Below, piece after piece: positions 60,921 to 64,000 of a DNA stretch of 64,000 nucleotides. Under the pieces are notes generated by a model. It ran no database searches. It was not told the DNA's origin and saw only the letters and a program-made list of their open reading frames with translations. This stretch comes from Pholis gunnellus. Lineage: Eukaryota > Chordata > Actinopteri > Perciformes > Pholidae. The stretch is taken from the NCBI GenBank assembly GCA_910591455.2, contig OU342807.1, positions 12,853,116-12,917,115 on the forward strand, given 5' to 3'. The translations under genes and the position numbers were made by a program. The first letter of the stretch is position 1; each line of letters begins with the position of its first letter.

Positions 60921-60950
60921 TGGGGCGGCAGTATCTCTGTAGTCCTTCTT
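60921..60950 (+). mobile_element. Possible 5' piece of a tRNA-derived SINE
   Basis: TGGGGCGGCAGTATCTCTGT followed by AG resembles the GGGGCGGCAGTAGCTCAGT start of a common teleost tRNA-SINE. The match fades after about 25 bases and no B-box follows, so this could be coincidence. Confidence 0.3.
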
Positions 60951-61946
60951 AAATGCTAACATTGCATTTCCTGCTGGCTTGTGTTTCGAAAAATCAAATA
61001 ATAACCATACAGCTAACATACACGTCAAAATTGATCCTGATGTTGTAAATCCCTTATGTTAAAACTTTCAAGAAGTAACTTCACCTGGAGGCATTTGTGT
61101 TAGAAAGGCAAACACAGTTGAAGGTGAAATATCTCTTTGAGCATCAAAGCCAATGAGGATATGCTGTGCGGGCATGTCAAACAGAGGATAACTGGATGCT
61201 GCGAGGCCAAGCTCGTGAGCGTATTTGCTCCTCTGACCTGTTCCTAATGTGTCGGCTCAGACAAGGTAGATAAGGAAGGAAAAGAGCGTTTTTTTATTGC
61301 CTCCTGAAAGCAGTGGATGGTGAAATTGAACTTCTGTGAGTTATCCAAACGGCGCTTCAGCTGTCCAGGCACAACAGCTGGGCCAATTTAGTATCATTCA
61401 CATGATCCTCATGAGGAAGAAATGACAATATTGCATTTTCACCACATGGAGACTTTTTTACTACAGAAGCTTTGATTAATTAACTGATTTATGAGATACA
61501 GTTGATAAAAAAGGGCGATGGACATGGAGGTATAAAAGAGGATTATATTTGAGGATTATTAAATGTGTCCGGCCATAAACCTGTTTTAGAGTACTGTCCC
61601 TAGATAATGACATATTCAAAGTGTACTATACACAAAATAAGACTCCAGAATATGATGATCATGTTATGTCACGTTATGTACCAGCACTGAATCCAAAGTT
61701 ATGTACCAGCATGTGTGCTTAACATATCAGCTGATGCTGGCCTGCCATGTGCCGTATATTGGAATTAACTCTACCCATATTGATGAGAATAAAAATACAT
61801 TTGGGCAATTTAAAAAACATGTAAACATACACCTGTGGACAAAGCATACATATCACATAAATGGAATCAATACATGTTGGCAAGAAATATGAACAAGCCT
61901 TGGTTTACATATGGATTACAGTCATAGTTTAGAGCTGTATTAATCG
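60951..61946. other. Unique non-coding stretch
   Basis: Nothing recognised. GTTATGTACCAGCA occurs twice, 25 bases apart, near 61674 and 61699. Confidence 0.35.
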
Positions 61947-62616
61947 TTTTTTTAGCCACTTGGGGTGGGGGAAACAATATGTAAACACAAAACAAACTAT
62001 ATTATCATCTCTAGAGTTGATATGACGAATGAGTTAGCAAAAAGTTGCATATTTACAGTAATTTTTACGGTAAAGCAGAGCAGGATTCATTTGGAGTTGT
62101 GTTTCTGGCCACGTAACAAATCCAATATTCACTCTCTTTTTAGGTCTGTTTTGGTCTTCTCCAGCTCATTTGAAAAAACACTCACTTTAGCTGCTAAATA
62201 ATCCCCTATGTTCACCAGCTAATCACAAACTTGATCTGGGTACTGTGGGATAACCATAAAACTTTCAGCTCATTGTTTAGCTGTCTGGGCCACAACTTTA
62301 CAGTTTTGGTCCACTACCATTACTCTCATAGCATTGTTTTTAGCTTCAAAAAGCATCTGTGTTGTCATCGAAAAAGCTCTAAAAACTGCCAACTCAGCAC
62401 AAACACATTTTGCAACTAGCGGGTTAAGAGCCAGATATTTCCCTCAGGATTTGGTAGAGACTAAAACAAACTAAGCTAAGAGAGGGTGAATATTGGGTTC
62501 ACATTCCTCAGGTGGATACACACAGGACCCAAGGTTTGACATATCAACCTAAAAGGTGATTATATGCCAATACTGCTTTCACAACTTGTTTCTGCTGCCA
62601 TTAAGTGGCCAAAAAA
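61947..62616. mobile_element. Near-complete palindromic-ended teleost element
   Basis: The left end TTTTTTAGCCACTTGGGG, with following GAAACAATATGTAAAC, pairs with the inverted right end TTTTTTGGCCACTTAATGG, with GCAGAAACAAGTTGTG. Inner segments (TTCACTCTCTTTTTAGGTCT, GTTTTGGTCTTCTCC, CTTTAGCTGCTAAAT, GTTCACCAGCTAATC, GAGCCAGATATTTCCCTCAG) follow a percomorph repeat I remember. It is about 670 bp with no transposase. A fragmentary relative is at 1690-1845. The target duplication is unclear. Confidence 0.75.
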
Positions 62617-63274
62617 CTCGAAAGTCGTTGCAGGTTTAAGGATCTTTTACCTATGTTTGTATTCTGATTCTAGCTTGTACACTAAAAACAGTAAGTACAG
62701 CAGCAGACTAGATTATGTTCTAAAAACCTTGGTGTAACAATAAATCAATGCATACATATGCTTTTTAATGTTCAGAAATCACAAAACTACTGTACTTTTA
62801 ATTACACTGTATTAAGTTTATCTCACTAACTGCCAGCCTACCTCCGATGCCAAAATTCTGAAAACGTCACAGTAGTCATTTTTCTATTCAGAATTGAAAA
62901 TGTGTCAGGGAACAGCCGGTCAGGGACTGCAGTTAACTTTGGGGGTATCACCAAACAAGGCAACCCAATGGCAGCACCCTTCCATTGGAGTCCCTAACAC
63001 ACAGCACATCTATTCTCATATTAGTAGGTTTTTAAACATTTTAAAACCACCTATGTATGTTAAAGACTTACGTGGTTAAAATGTAAAGAGACAAAACAAA
63101 ACATCCCCTTGGGCCTTGAAGAGATAAGGCTTGCACTACTGTGGGGTATAGTTACTTTTCTGAATTCCAGTCAATTTCAATTTGTTCCTTCCTTTGTGCA
63201 AACTGGCTGGTAAACAGCAGTTATTGAGTGCACCAAAAGAAACATTGATAAATGTGATGTTTTTTTATTGCAGT
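62617..63274. other. Unique non-coding stretch
   Basis: Nothing recognised. Confidence 0.35.
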
Positions 63275-63375
63275 AAATTCAATTCAATTCAATTGATTTT
63301 GTATTGCCCAAAATCACAGATTTGCCTCAGAGGGCATTACAATCTGTACACGTGCGACATCTTCTGTCCCAAAAA
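63275..63375. mobile_element. Teleost repeat with (TTCAA)n edge
   Basis: AATTCAATTCAATTCAATTG is followed by TGTATTGCCCAAAATCACAG, ATTTGCCTCAGAGGGCATTA, CAATCTGTACACGTGCGACA and TCTTCTGTCC. This order is that of a very common percomorph repeat. The short tandem edge suggests a LINE 3' tail read in reverse. The usual continuation is lost after 63375. Confidence 0.75.
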
Positions 63376-64000
63376 TTTAAACCGCAACTAGCTTCACCAT
63401 CAGCTGGCCCTGGATATCATCTTATTCTATTGTTGCAAACAATGACAGTGAGACTCTCAACTGCAACAATTGTCATATCATCAGACCAGTGAAACTTTCA
63501 AGACCACTGACCACAGCAGCATTCATCACAGGAGAGAGAGCGAAGGCCTGAGTGGGAGTTCAGTACCACCATTGCTCCAGTTCAAGCTCGCTGCCACAGG
63601 AATGGAAGACAAATCATTCACCAAATTGCCAGCCACCCATCCGTGAATTCCTAACGTTCATGAGCGCTCATGTGAAGAGAAAATTAGTGCAAGTCTGAGG
63701 ACGCTTGTGGGTGTGCGTGAGTCAACACTTTCATAAGGTATGTAAATTAGCCTTTTTGACTCAACATTTAAGCAAAGGTGTAGACCAAAGTGGAGCTGCA
63801 ATGGTGTCTCTATGATGGCCCTAATAACAGAGGATAAGGGAGGTCATCATTGAACTGGTTGACCCCTATGGTGCTCATTGACATCATTGCAAAACCTCTT
63901 CGCCTCATAAAGGACTGGGACTGAATTGATGTCCGAAACACTTTCACACCCAAAAAAAGTAATCCTCCTGTGTACGGAATTATGACACGACAGTAAAATA
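63376..64000. other. Unique non-coding stretch
   Basis: Nothing recognised. Confidence 0.4.

Overview
This window looks like non-coding nuclear DNA from a ray-finned fish, most likely a percomorph teleost. The base composition is AT-rich. Long (GT/AC)n microsatellites are frequent, no reading frame resembles a complete gene, and many dispersed sequences match, by memory and not by search, repeats common in percomorph genomes. There is no operon structure, rRNA, credible tRNA gene or CRISPR array. It is best read as a large intron or intergenic desert. I found no exon I can assign to a named gene.

The best-supported content is mobile-element debris. Three non-autonomous hAT-type elements have both terminal inverted repeats and recognisable 8-bp target duplications: 11401-11980 (7 of 8 bases match), 45271-45934 (7 of 8) and 49461-49955 (6 of 8, both differences transitions). 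A shorter element with matching ends lies at 13922-14286, and a palindromic-ended element at about 61947-62616 has a fragmentary relative at 1690-1845. A degraded DNA transposon at about 24265-25745 carries a transposase C-terminal remnant and, in its 3' half, a broken THAP-type zinc finger. A tRNA-derived SINE (47326-47518) sits inside an older teleost repeat (47134-47677). LINE 3' tails occur near 20418 and 40215. Other teleost repeat copies lie at 3715-4160, 13691-13830, 15340-15590, 19957-20165, 51826-51900, 54391-54538 and 63275-63375.

Simple repeats include (GT)36 at 8399, (CTGT)n at 27211, C18 at 53655 and about ten shorter (AC)n tracts. Structured non-repeat DNA includes two perfect 15-bp-stem hairpins (8030-8064 and 47012-47050) and a nested inverted repeat rich in TAATTA cores (30391-30490).

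A few segments resemble splice-flanked exons (12984-13092, 53526-53554, 57055-57248, 59155-59196). The 57 kb segment is the most coding-like by composition. All are low confidence, because pseudo-exons of this quality occur by chance in any 64 kb of vertebrate DNA. The unlisted stretches hold ordinary unique AT-rich sequence in which I see nothing.
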